Positions 28,966-37,078 of a stretch of 37,920 nt of DNA are shown here, piece after piece (within the stretch, counting starts at the first letter, position 1; every line of letters starts with the position of its first letter). The stretch covers positions 1-37,920 of the forward strand of contig SHUZ01000006.1 in the NCBI GenBank assembly GCA_009694415.1. The letters run 5' to 3'. A program made the position numbers and the translations under genes. Below the pieces are notes generated by a model, which saw only the letters and a program-made list of their open reading frames with translations, was not told the DNA's origin and made no database searches. Source of the DNA: Acidimicrobiia bacterium (GTDB taxonomy: Bacteria > Actinomycetota > Acidimicrobiia > IMCC26256 > JAENVU01).

Positions 28966-28971
28966 GTGGTT

Positions 28972-29005
28972 AGGTCCCTCTACGCTGCCCGGCGTGGAGG
29001 GACTT
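28972..29005 (+). promoter_or_regulatory. Stem-loop AGGTCCCTCTACGC-TGCCCG-GCGTGGAGGGACTT between the lipoprotein gene and tadA
   Basis: 14 pairs including 2 G-U; the 3' arm contains GGAGGG just upstream of ATG 29015. Confidence 0.6.
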
Positions 29006-29014
29006 GATCACCTA

Positions 29015-29452
29015 ATGGGCATCGCTCTCGACGAAGCTCGCTTGGCCGCCAAGCATGGCGACGTACCTGTAGGAGCCGTCGTGGCGCGTGTCGACTCTGG
29101 CGAAGTTCTGGCGCGGCGTCACAACGAACGCGAACTAACGAATGACCCGACTGCACACGCCGAGGTGCTCGCGCTGCGAGACGCTGCGACTGCGTTAGGG
29201 AACTGGCGCCTCGACGGTTGCGCGTTGGTCGTAACGCTCGAGCCTTGCCCGATGTGTATAGGTGCTGCACTCAACGCGCGCATCGACACGATTGTTTTTG
29301 GAGCAACTGATCCGAAAGCAGGAGCAGCGGGAAGTTTGTACAACCTCGCGGTTGATCCGCGCCTCAACCATGAGTGCAAGGTTATCCACGGAGTGCGCTC
29401 GGAGGACTCTGCTGCTCTCCTCCGCGAGTTTTTTGTAGCCCGTAGAGCATGA
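29015..29452 (+). CDS. tadA: tRNA-specific adenosine deaminase
   Basis: DVPVGAVV; NDPTAHAEVLALRDAA; LVVTLEPCPMCIGAALNARIDTIVFGATDPKAGAAGSL. Start ATG 29015 or GTG 28994. Confidence 0.93.
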   Translation: MGIALDEARLAAKHGDVPVGAVVARVDSGEVLARRHNERELTNDPTAHAEVLALRDAATALGNWRLDGCALVVTLEPCPMCIGAALNARIDTIVFGATDPKAGAAGSLYNLAVDPRLNHECKVIHGVRSEDSAALLREFFVARRA

Positions 29453-29476
29453 GACTCGACCGGTAGACTCGACGGA

Positions 29477-29490
29477 GTACCGATCGGTAC
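29477..29490. promoter_or_regulatory. Perfect 14-bp palindrome GTACCGATCGGTAC upstream of tRNA-Ser(CGA)
   Basis: Read directly. Confidence 0.4.
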
Positions 29491-29521
29491 GCGGGAGCGA
29501 CTCAGTGGGTTGCTTCACCGA

Positions 29522-29606
29522 GGAGGGGTGCGAGAGCGGCCGAATCGGATGGTCTCGAAAACCATTGTGGCGCAAGTCACCGTGGGTTCAAATCCCACCC
29601 CCTCCG
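29522..29606 (+). tRNA. tRNA-Ser(CGA), CCA not encoded
   Basis: GGAGGGGTGCGAGAGCGGCCGAATCGGATGGTCTCGAAAACCAT...GTGGGTTCAAATCCCACCCCCTCCG; anticodon CGA. Confidence 0.95.
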
Positions 29607-29672
29607 CTCACCGTCGGCCGCCCCTGGGGCGGTTCGGCGCGCGCGGCACATATTCCGACCGAGGCGACACGC

Positions 29673-29735
29673 GTTTCGACACGCGAAATGCGCACCCTGG
29701 TGCCCCATTTCAGCGCTGAAACAGGATTGGGGTTA
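29673..29735 (+). repeat. Multi-palindrome intergenic repeat, copy 3
   Basis: GTTTCGACACGCGAAATGCGCACCCTGGTGCCCCATTTCAGCGCTGAAACAGGATTGGGGTTA. Confidence 0.9.
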
Positions 29736-30590
29736 GGTCGAGGCTAGGTCGAGGTTTTCATAGATCATCCGCGTCGCTCTGGACCTGTTCATTGTGTAGA
29801 AATGCAGGCCCGGAACGCCGCCATCGATTAACTCCTGACACAACCGCGTCGCTTCTTCGACACCGACAGCGAACACCGCTTCCGGATCCTCTTCGACTGC
29901 ATACAACTTCTTCGCCAACCATGCAGGGAACTCCGAACCTTGCAACTCGGACATCCGTTTGATGCTGCCGATCGCCGTTGCGGGCATGATCCCAGCAATT
30001 ACCGGTCGGTTCACACCAGTAGCGTGCAAGCTTTCTACGAGATCGAAGTAGTGCGCGGCATCGAAGAAAAACTGTGTGATCGCGAAGTCCGCTTCGGAAA
30101 GTTTCTCTGCCGTGTGAGCGCGGTCCGCTTCGATGCTCTGCGAACGCGGGTGGGGTTCGGGATGTGCTGCCACACCGATAGCAAAGTCGCCAACCTCACG
30201 TATCAGACGCACCAATTCGATCGCGTATTCCAATTCGCTCGGTGGAAGATCAAGATCTTTCGGCGCATCGCCGCCTAGGGCAAGGATGTTCTCGATGCCG
30301 GCATCGCGGTAGCGAACAACAATGTCGTGCAGTTCTTGGCGTGAATGCCCAACGCATGTCAGATGGGCCATTGGCGTAATCGACGTATCTCGCAAGATTC
30401 CGGTGACGATCGAATGGGTCTTCTCTCGCGTAGACCCACCAGCCCCGTATGTGACAGAGACGTACGACGGCTGCAGCGGTTCCAACTCTGCAAGCGCCGC
30501 GGTCATCGCCGCCTCGGCTGCAGGCGTACGCGGCGGAAAGAACTCGAAGCTGTAACTCGGGCCGCGAGCGAGTATCTCGGTGATCTTCAT
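29733..30590 (-). CDS. metF: Methylenetetrahydrofolate reductase
   Basis: YSFEFFPPRTPAAEAAM; SVTYGAGGSTREKT; HLTCVGHSRQEL; ALGGDAP; TQFFFDAAHY. Confidence 0.95.
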   Translation of the reverse strand: MKITEILARGPSYSFEFFPPRTPAAEAAMTAALAELEPLQPSYVSVTYGAGGSTREKTHSIVTGILRDTSITPMAHLTCVGHSRQELHDIVVRYRDAGIENILALGGDAPKDLDLPPSELEYAIELVRLIREVGDFAIGVAAHPEPHPRSQSIEADRAHTAEKLSEADFAITQFFFDAAHYFDLVESLHATGVNRPVIAGIMPATAIGSIKRMSELQGSEFPAWLAKKLYAVEEDPEAVFAVGVEEATRLCQELIDGGVPGLHFYTMNRSRATRMIYENLDLAST

Positions 30591-30644
30591 GAAGAGCCCA
30601 TATTACGCGAGACTCCATACAAACCGGACCGACCAGGAGAACTT

Positions 30645-31136
30645 GTGGACTTTCAAATTGTGCAAAAGATCGACGGCGACTTGGATGCCGTCGAAGCAGC
30701 CTTGGTTGATCCGGCCTTCCTCGTCCGCATGACAGAACTCCCCAAACTCGGATCTGCCGAAGTAATCAACCAGGAGCGCGACGGCGATGTAGTGCGTCAG
30801 CAGGTGCGCTACCTCTTTGAAGCGGATCTCTCCGGCGCCGTTACAAAGGTCGTCGATCCCAAACTTCTCACTTGGGTGGAGGACTCAACGTGCGACCTGG
30901 CATCGCACCGCACAACATGCAAGATCCTGCCCGATCACTACCAAGACCTTTTGAGCGCGCGGTTCGACGCGGAGATGACGGCTGATGGCGGACAAACGAT
31001 TCGAACGATCAGCGGGAGTTTGAAGGTAAAAATACTGCTCGTAGGTGGACGCGTGGAACGCTCGATATTGGGGGGTCTCGAAGAGAACGCCGTAGCGCAA
31101 GCGGCGCTTCTCGCAGCCTGGATCGCAGCTAAGTAG
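30645..31136 (+). CDS. DUF2505 family protein
   Basis: GTG 30645 after [46 protein letters not shown]...[21 protein letters not shown]. Confidence 0.8.
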   Translation: MDFQIVQKIDGDLDAVEAALVDPAFLVRMTELPKLGSAEVINQERDGDVVRQQVRYLFEADLSGAVTKVVDPKLLTWVEDSTCDLASHRTTCKILPDHYQDLLSARFDAEMTADGGQTIRTISGSLKVKILLVGGRVERSILGGLEENAVAQAALLAAWIAAK

Positions 31137-33372
31137 AGCGGGCGCCTTGAAAGCGACGTAGCCGTAACGAATTGCTCACCACGAACACACTTGAGAAACC
31201 CATGGCTGCTGCCGCGATCATCGGGTTCAGCAATCCGAAAGCCGCAAGCGGAATCGCTGCCACGTTGTATGCGAACGCCCAAAAGAGGTTTCCCTTGATT
31301 GTGGCGAGTGTGCGACGCGACAGTGCGATTGCATCGGCTGCTCCTTGAAGGTTGCCGCTCACCAGCGTCACGTCGCTCGCCTCGATCGCGACGTCGGTAC
31401 CGGTTCCGATCGATATGCCGAGATCTGCTTGCGCTAGTGCCGGTGCATCGTTCACACCATCTCCTACGACCGCTACCTCGTGACCGTCGGCCTGTAATAG
31501 CCGCACGGCAGCAACCTTTTCTTCGGGCATAGCGTCGGCGATTACCTCATCGACTCCAACCGCTCGCGCGATTGCCTCCGCTGTCGCCTTTCGATCTCCC
31601 GTGATCATCACCGTCCGAATACCCAGTTGATGAAGTGCCGAGATCGCTGCAACCGATGTCGGCTTGACCGTATCTGCAACTACAAAAGCTGCGCGCGTCT
31701 TGCCGTCCCATCCAACGAATACCGTTGTACGTCCGAGTTCGGATGCAGCGGTCTCCGCTTCGAGCAATTCGGATGTCGTTTCTCCGATCCACGCACTCCG
31801 CCCAACCAACACATGAACACCATCGACCACAGCGCTAGCGCCGCGGCCCGGTGTGTTCTCGAACTGCGTCGCTGTTCCTAGCTGAAGTCCATTACTGCGC
31901 GCGCCGTTAGCGATGGCGCGCGCAATGGGATGTTCAGACGCGTCCTCGACGGTTGCAGCGAGCGTCATAACCCTTGCCTCGTCCTCACCGTTGGCTACCA
32001 CGAAGTCGACTAGTTCCATGCGTCCTTCCGTGATCGTTCCGGTCTTATCGAGCACAGCTGTATCGATGCGCTTGGTAGCCTCGAGCACTTCGCCACCTTT
32101 GATGACGATTCCCAACTGTGCGCCCCGACCCGTGCCAACCATGATGGCCGTCGGTGTCGCAAGACCGAGCGCGCATGGGCAAGCGACAATGAGTACAGCG
32201 ACGGCTGCAGTGAACGCTTCTGTGGCGGGGTGTCCGGTCGCCATCCAACCAGCGAGAGTAACGGCGGCGATCACCAACACGATCGGAACGAACACCGCAG
32301 ACACCCGATCGGCAAGCCGTTGCACGGGAGCCTTCGAACCCTGTGCCTCCGCGACCAGCCGCGCAATCTGCGCAAGCGCGCTTTCGGATCCCAGCCGCGT
32401 TGCTTCAACTACAAGTCTTCCTGTGGTATTCAGCGAAGCTCCAAAAACTTCTTGGCCAACGAGAACGTCTACCGGTACCGACTCGCCGGTCAGCATCGAC
32501 AAGTCGAGCGAACTCGCACCCTCGACGACCCGACCATCAGTCGCGACCTTCTCGCCGGGACGCACAAGGAACCGATCACCAACTGCAAGACTCGATACCG
32601 GAATCTCATCACCATTTTCGAGGCGCGCGATTTTCGGCGCCATGTCAAGTAGCGCTCGTAGTGCCTCGCTCGACCTGCCGCGCGCTCGCAGCTCAAAATA
32701 TTTGCCGAGAAGCAGCAACGTCATCACGACTGCACCTACTTCGAAGTAGACGTCGGTCTCGGCACCGCTCATCCCTTCCATCGAATTCATCCCAGAGTCG
32801 GCTGCATCGAAAAATACGAGAGCGACTACAGACCACACCCAAGCCGCTGTTGTGCCTAGCGAAACAAGAGTGTCCATCGTGACCGCCCGGTGCCGAAGAT
32901 TCACAAGCGCTGCGCGGTGGTACGGCCATCCCGCCCAGAAAATAACGGGGGTTGCAAGTGCGAACGCCACCCACTGCCAACCGGTAAACATGAACCGCGG
33001 AACCATTGAAATCAACAACAACGGAACGGTTAGAACTGCGGCGAATTTGAAGCGACGCAGCACGTCGGTCGCGCTCGTGTCGTTGTGCACATGGCTCTCG
33101 GCTTGGACTTGGCCGTCGATCGGTTCCGGACTTTGGTACCCAAGCTGCGTAACAACTTCGCGCATCGAGTCTGGAGTAGTCGTCGCAGTGTCGTAACTAA
33201 CCGTCGCGATAGATGTCGCGAAATTGACGTTGCACTCTCTAACACCATCGAGTTGCACAAGGCCACGCTCGATTCGAGCCGCGCACGCCGCGCAGGTCAT
33301 TCCCTCAATCGGCAAGTCAACGCGTGTCACTTGGTGGTGCAGTCCGGCTGTGGGTTGCTGATTCGGTGACAT
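31129..33372 (-). CDS. copA: Heavy-metal (copper) translocating P-type ATPase
   Basis: [21 protein letters not shown] motif [43 protein letters not shown]. Confidence 0.94.
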   Translation of the reverse strand: MSPNQQPTAGLHHQVTRVDLPIEGMTCAACAARIERGLVQLDGVRECNVNFATSIATVSYDTATTTPDSMREVVTQLGYQSPEPIDGQVQAESHVHNDTSATDVLRRFKFAAVLTVPLLLISMVPRFMFTGWQWVAFALATPVIFWAGWPYHRAALVNLRHRAVTMDTLVSLGTTAAWVWSVVALVFFDAADSGMNSMEGMSGAETDVYFEVGAVVMTLLLLGKYFELRARGRSSEALRALLDMAPKIARLENGDEIPVSSLAVGDRFLVRPGEKVATDGRVVEGASSLDLSMLTGESVPVDVLVGQEVFGASLNTTGRLVVEATRLGSESALAQIARLVAEAQGSKAPVQRLADRVSAVFVPIVLVIAAVTLAGWMATGHPATEAFTAAVAVLIVACPCALGLATPTAIMVGTGRGAQLGIVIKGGEVLEATKRIDTAVLDKTGTITEGRMELVDFVVANGEDEARVMTLAATVEDASEHPIARAIANGARSNGLQLGTATQFENTPGRGASAVVDGVHVLVGRSAWIGETTSELLEAETAASELGRTTVFVGWDGKTRAAFVVADTVKPTSVAAISALHQLGIRTVMITGDRKATAEAIARAVGVDEVIADAMPEEKVAAVRLLQADGHEVAVVGDGVNDAPALAQADLGISIGTGTDVAIEASDVTLVSGNLQGAADAIALSRRTLATIKGNLFWAFAYNVAAIPLAAFGLLNPMIAAAAMGFSSVFVVSNSLRLRRFQGARST

Positions 33373-33396
33373 GTCTTGCCTCCTCGCTCGTCGGCG

Positions 33397-33422
33397 ATAT
33401 AGGATACCCCTGTACCCTATAT
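33397..33422. promoter_or_regulatory. Candidate CsoR operator: dyad ATATAGG-ATACCCCTGTAC-CCTATAT between divergent copA and csoR
   Basis: 7-bp perfect arms around a TACCCC core in the divergent intergenic region. Confidence 0.55.
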
Positions 33423-33462
33423 TTAGTCAACTGGGCGACCGACGGCCCACCAGGAGGTTTCA

Positions 33463-33738
33463 GTGCGCGGCTACACGATGCACAAGGACGACTACCAGCG
33501 CCGACTGTCCCGAATCGAAGGCCAGGTACGAGGTCTCTCACGCATGATCGAGGAAGACAAGTACTGCATAGATGTCCTCACTCAGATCGCTTCGGTCTCC
33601 AAGGCATTGCAGGGGGTAGGACTCGGATTGTTGGATGAACACCTTCGCCATTGCGTGCGTGAGGCAGAAGCTCGCGGCGAGGGCGAAGACAAGATCGGCG
33701 AAGCAATCCGAGCAGTAGAACGGCTACTCAGGGTCTGA
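33463..33738 (+). CDS. csoR: Metal-sensitive transcriptional repressor, CsoR family
   Basis: YQRRLSRIEGQVRGLSRMIEEDKYCIDVLTQIASVSKALQGVGLGLLDEHLRHCV; C-x-H-x-C pattern. Confidence 0.93.
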   Translation: MRGYTMHKDDYQRRLSRIEGQVRGLSRMIEEDKYCIDVLTQIASVSKALQGVGLGLLDEHLRHCVREAEARGEGEDKIGEAIRAVERLLRV

Positions 33739-33751
33739 TATTCGCATCTCC

Positions 33752-33810
33752 AGGGCGATCTCGGCACGTTTCGGGCCCTTATAGGGCCTCGAACGTTCCG
33801 AGATTGCCCT
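33752..33810. other. Large imperfect inverted repeat (28-nt arms, TAT loop) between csoR and the FrhB-like gene
   Basis: AGGGCGATCTCGGCACGTTTCGGGCCCT-TAT-AGGGCCTCGAACGTTCCGAGATTGCCCT; 23/28 Watson-Crick, 26/28 with G-U pairs. Confidence 0.85.
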
Positions 33811-33834
33811 TGCGGGTCGTGGCAGACTCGCAAG

Positions 33835-34953
33835 ATGCCTCCCGAGAAACTTTCCTGGAAACACCTCTACGACGAGGTTGTTACCAGCGGCCTCTGCACA
33901 GGCTGTGCTGGATGCGTCATCGCTTGCCCTCACGATGTTCTCGGGTACGACGACTTGAACGGCGTTTACAAGCCACTCCAGACTGAAGACTTCGGTGGGC
34001 CCGGCGATTGCTCGCACGGTGACAAGTCATGCACAAGTTGCACGCGCGCGTGTCCACGCTTTCGCGCTTGGGAACCAGAGATCGACGGCTTCCTGTTCGG
34101 ACGCGCTCGCCAAGCAGAGGAAGTGTCGGGAATATACAAAGACGTCGTGCTCGCACGCGCGACCGATCCCGTGCTGCACGAAGTCGGCCAAGACGGTGGA
34201 CTTGTTTCAGCGATCCTTCTCTACTGTCTCGAGAACGACATCATCGATGCCGCTCTCGTGAGTTACCTCGAAGGTGACGGATCCACCTGGAAAGCGATAC
34301 CGGGCGTTGCGCGCAACAAGGAAGACATCATCGCCTCGGCAGGTAGTCGGTATACCTACTCGGCCAACACGCTCGCCTACACCGAAGCAATCGAGAGCGG
34401 CGCGGAACGCATAGCGCTGGTCGGTATGAGTTGTCAGTCATCTATCCCGCCAGTTATGAAACAACGCAAGGCCGGGAAAGTCGCTCGTCGCCTTGCGCTG
34501 TCAATCGGCCTTTTGTGTTCGAAGACCTTCGACGACGCGATCTTCGAAGAGTTGTTCGAAGCCAAGTACGGACTGAAGCGCGCTGACATGCGCAAAATGA
34601 ATATCAAAGGTGTGTTCCAGATTTGGATGCACAACGGTGACTACCACGAGGTGCCGCTAAAGGAATGTCACGCGTGGACACGCGAGGGCTGCAAGCTCTG
34701 TCCTGACTTTGCGGCAGAGCATGCCGACATATCGACGGGCGGCATCGGCGCATTCAACGACTGGACTCTCACGATCGTGCGCACGGAGATCGGCAGAGAA
34801 ATCATGGCGGGGCTACAAGATGCCGGATGGATAGAGGTGCGCCCCGGAGACGATGACCCGGGAGCAATCGCACTGATGCACAAGTTGGCTGCGAAGTCAC
34901 GCAAGCGTTGGCCCGAGTTCGCCGTCGACGCGCCGCGACTCCTGACTACATAA
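33835..34953 (+). CDS. Coenzyme F420 hydrogenase/dehydrogenase beta-subunit (FrhB) family Fe-S protein
   Basis: CTGCAGCVIACPHDVLGYDD; CTSCTRACPRF; QDGGLVSAILLYCLENDIIDAALVS; REGCKLCPDFAAEHADISTGGIGAF. Confidence 0.88.
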   Translation: MPPEKLSWKHLYDEVVTSGLCTGCAGCVIACPHDVLGYDDLNGVYKPLQTEDFGGPGDCSHGDKSCTSCTRACPRFRAWEPEIDGFLFGRARQAEEVSGIYKDVVLARATDPVLHEVGQDGGLVSAILLYCLENDIIDAALVSYLEGDGSTWKAIPGVARNKEDIIASAGSRYTYSANTLAYTEAIESGAERIALVGMSCQSSIPPVMKQRKAGKVARRLALSIGLLCSKTFDDAIFEELFEAKYGLKRADMRKMNIKGVFQIWMHNGDYHEVPLKECHAWTREGCKLCPDFAAEHADISTGGIGAFNDWTLTIVRTEIGREIMAGLQDAGWIEVRPGDDDPGAIALMHKLAAKSRKRWPEFAVDAPRLLTT

Positions 34954-34974
34954 CCGGATCGGCGCGCGACCTCT

Positions 34975-35037
34975 GTTTCAACACGCGTATTGAGCACCGG
35001 GGTGCTCGGTTTCGGTGCTGAAATAGGGCGGGGGTTA
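34975..35037 (+). repeat. Multi-palindrome intergenic repeat, copy 4
   Basis: GTTTCAACACGCGTATTGAGCACCGGGGTGCTCGGTTTCGGTGCTGAAATAGGGCGGGGGTTA. Confidence 0.92.
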
Positions 35038-35805
35038 GATGAGTGGCCAGGGGACGGACTTGTATCCCTCGTTTGGTATCGGTAACGACTTCATCCGCAT
35101 TAGTCCAACGGATCGCGCACGCAGCGCTTCAATCTCATTCGGCGCGAGCAACCCACTCAATTCTTCGCAGCGCGGCCCATCCAAATCGGCGACCAGCGCT
35201 TCGAAATCTGCGCACATTGCATCTGCAATTTCTTCTCCGGCGAAATCCCAGATGACAGTTCGCAACTTCGACTCTTCATGAAACGTGAGCCCATGATCGA
35301 TACCCCAAATATCGTCTGTCCCACGCTCTAACAAGCAATGTCCACCTTTTCGATCCGCGTTGTTAGCCAACACATCGAATACGGCGAATTGCCTCATCAC
35401 ATCTGCGTGGGTTTCCAACAGAGTGAAGTAATGATCCTCGGGATCATGATCGACGAAGCGCTGGACCATCCCTACGCCGTACGGTCCGTCGCGCAACACG
35501 GTTGTCGGAATCAATCCCCATCCGAGTATTTCAGACAACTCGTACGTCGCCACTTCGCGTTCGCACAAAGTTCCGTCAGCAAAATCCCAGAGCGGGCGCT
35601 CGCCCCGGCGAGGCTTGTAGACAGCCGATACATCAATACCGTCTAGAGAGGCCGTCACGAGAAATGTCGCGTTAGATGACCACGCCATGCGTCCAAGTAG
35701 TTCCAACTCGCCATCGCGCAAGACGCGCTCGGTTATCTCAGGACTTAGTTCCACCGGGGACAGATGTGACCCTCGAGATCCATCGGGAATGTGCAGAGTG
35801 GACAT
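35035..35805 (-). CDS. SCO1664-like protein (PI3/4-kinase/HipA-like fold); start may be GTG 35754
   Basis: SAVYKPRRGERPLWDF; FDVLANNADRKGGHCLLE; DDIWGIDHGLTFHEE. Confidence 0.75.
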   Translation of the reverse strand: MSTLHIPDGSRGSHLSPVELSPEITERVLRDGELELLGRMAWSSNATFLVTASLDGIDVSAVYKPRRGERPLWDFADGTLCEREVATYELSEILGWGLIPTTVLRDGPYGVGMVQRFVDHDPEDHYFTLLETHADVMRQFAVFDVLANNADRKGGHCLLERGTDDIWGIDHGLTFHEESKLRTVIWDFAGEEIADAMCADFEALVADLDGPRCEELSGLLAPNEIEALRARSVGLMRMKSLPIPNEGYKSVPWPLI

Positions 35806-36272
35806 GGTGGGCGACCACCTGCAACCGCCTCAACACCACAAGCTGCCATCGCTCGCACTTGCTCCCGACTGGCGAAAATACGCGCTACGAAACCTTCTTC
35901 GGTTGAGTCGCTGTCATCTTCGTCTTCATCATCGCCACGCTCGCGCAATTCAATAAGCACCATGCCGCGATCGGGCTCGAATCCAAGTCCGATCATGCGC
36001 GCCCGAAATAACGGGACCGCGGGCTCGGCGATACCGCCGTCCGGACGAATACCGAAATCGCCCATCGTCTCCTCTGGATAATCCTCCGCGATTTGGTCTA
36101 GAAAATCGACGACTTGTTCAGCCAGCATGGCCACTTGTTGCTTCTCGACTACAACCGTGAGCCGCTCACCAAGTTGCTGAGCCTGTATGTAAAAAACACG
36201 ACTCCCCGGATCACCAAGCGCGCCAGCTCCTAGGGCATCAACACTGTCAAAATGGATTGGATTGCCCATCAC
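35745..36272 (-). CDS. DUF3090 family protein with C-terminal zinc-ribbon-like motif
   Basis: SRVFYIQAQQLGERLTVVVEKQQVAMLAEQVVDFLDQI; PPCPLCTFPMDLEGHICPRWN. Confidence 0.85.
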   Translation of the reverse strand: MMGNPIHFDSVDALGAGALGDPGSRVFYIQAQQLGERLTVVVEKQQVAMLAEQVVDFLDQIAEDYPEETMGDFGIRPDGGIAEPAVPLFRARMIGLGFEPDRGMVLIELRERGDDEDEDDSDSTEEGFVARIFASREQVRAMAACGVEAVAGGRPPCPLCTFPMDLEGHICPRWN

Positions 36273-36955
36273 TCGGCCTTCGCTGTTTTCGCTGGCAGAA
36301 TCTCCGCGAGATCACTAATCGAATTGCACGTCACGAGTACCGCGCCGAATTTACCAAGTTCGAACACGGTCACCGATGCTGGCGAGATCATGATCCGCTG
36401 GAAAAGGTCTAGGTGAGTTCCCGTGAAATGCGCGACGGCGGCCTTGATCGGATCAGCATGCGAAACAACAACGATCGTCTCCCCCGCGTGTTGCGACACA
36501 ACATCTTCCAACGCCGCGACCATCCGCGCCTGCATGCCCGCCAATGTTTCACCGCCGGGGAACCGCGCCCGTGATGGCGCAACCTGCACCGTTTTCCAAA
36601 CATCTGACTTGACGAGATCGACGATTTTCTTCCCTGTCCACTTGCCATAGTCGGCCTCAAGTACTCCGTCGAGCACGCGCACTTCGAGTCCGTGGTGACC
36701 AGCAATGTGACCCGCTGTCTGCAAAGTCCGTTCGATGGGACTGGAGTACACGGCAGCGATCTGCGCATTCGCGAGCCGCGCGCCAACAACCACGGCCTGC
36801 GCAATACCGTCCTCCGAAAGATCAATCCCAGGAGAGCGCCCCGATAGAACGGGACCGGTCTGCGGGGTTACAGCGTGTCGAACCAACACAAGACGTGTGG
36901 CCGCGACGGAATGATGCGAACCCTTTTCGGTTTTGCCATCTGGATCCTTGCTCAC
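36269..36955 (-). CDS. Histidine phosphatase family protein (MSMEG_4193-like)
   Basis: LVLVRHAVTPQTGPVLSGRSPGIDLSEDGIAQA; YSSPIERTLQTA; VVVSHADPIKAAVAHF. Start trimmed to GTG 36955; stop overlaps DUF3090 ATG. Confidence 0.88.
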   Translation of the reverse strand: MSKDPDGKTEKGSHHSVAATRLVLVRHAVTPQTGPVLSGRSPGIDLSEDGIAQAVVVGARLANAQIAAVYSSPIERTLQTAGHIAGHHGLEVRVLDGVLEADYGKWTGKKIVDLVKSDVWKTVQVAPSRARFPGGETLAGMQARMVAALEDVVSQHAGETIVVVSHADPIKAAVAHFTGTHLDLFQRIMISPASVTVFELGKFGAVLVTCNSISDLAEILPAKTAKAE

Positions 36956-37078
36956 GAGTGCAGAGCGTACCGGCCAACCACACGGCCCCTCCAAGGCACC
37001 CGATTGATCGAGAGTCGGATTACGACCCTGCCGTTGACTCCACCAACGCCTAACGTCGGGATCGTGGCCGACCAACCT

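Noticed and set aside
29522-29735. Integrative element attachment at tRNA-Ser(CGA)
   Set aside because: No integrase and no duplicated tRNA 3' end found; the downstream repeat has other copies away from tRNAs.
29505-29747. ORFs 'MGCFTEEGCESGRIGWSRKPLWRKSPWVQIPPPP...' and 26545 'MEGCESGRIGTLGKRVWGNSPWVRIPLPP...'
   Set aside because: Sense-strand translations through tRNA-Ser genes; not protein coding.
22004-35037. Interpretation of the four repeats as a CRISPR array
   Set aside because: Copies are kilobases apart, contain multiple internal palindromes, and there are no spacers or cas genes.
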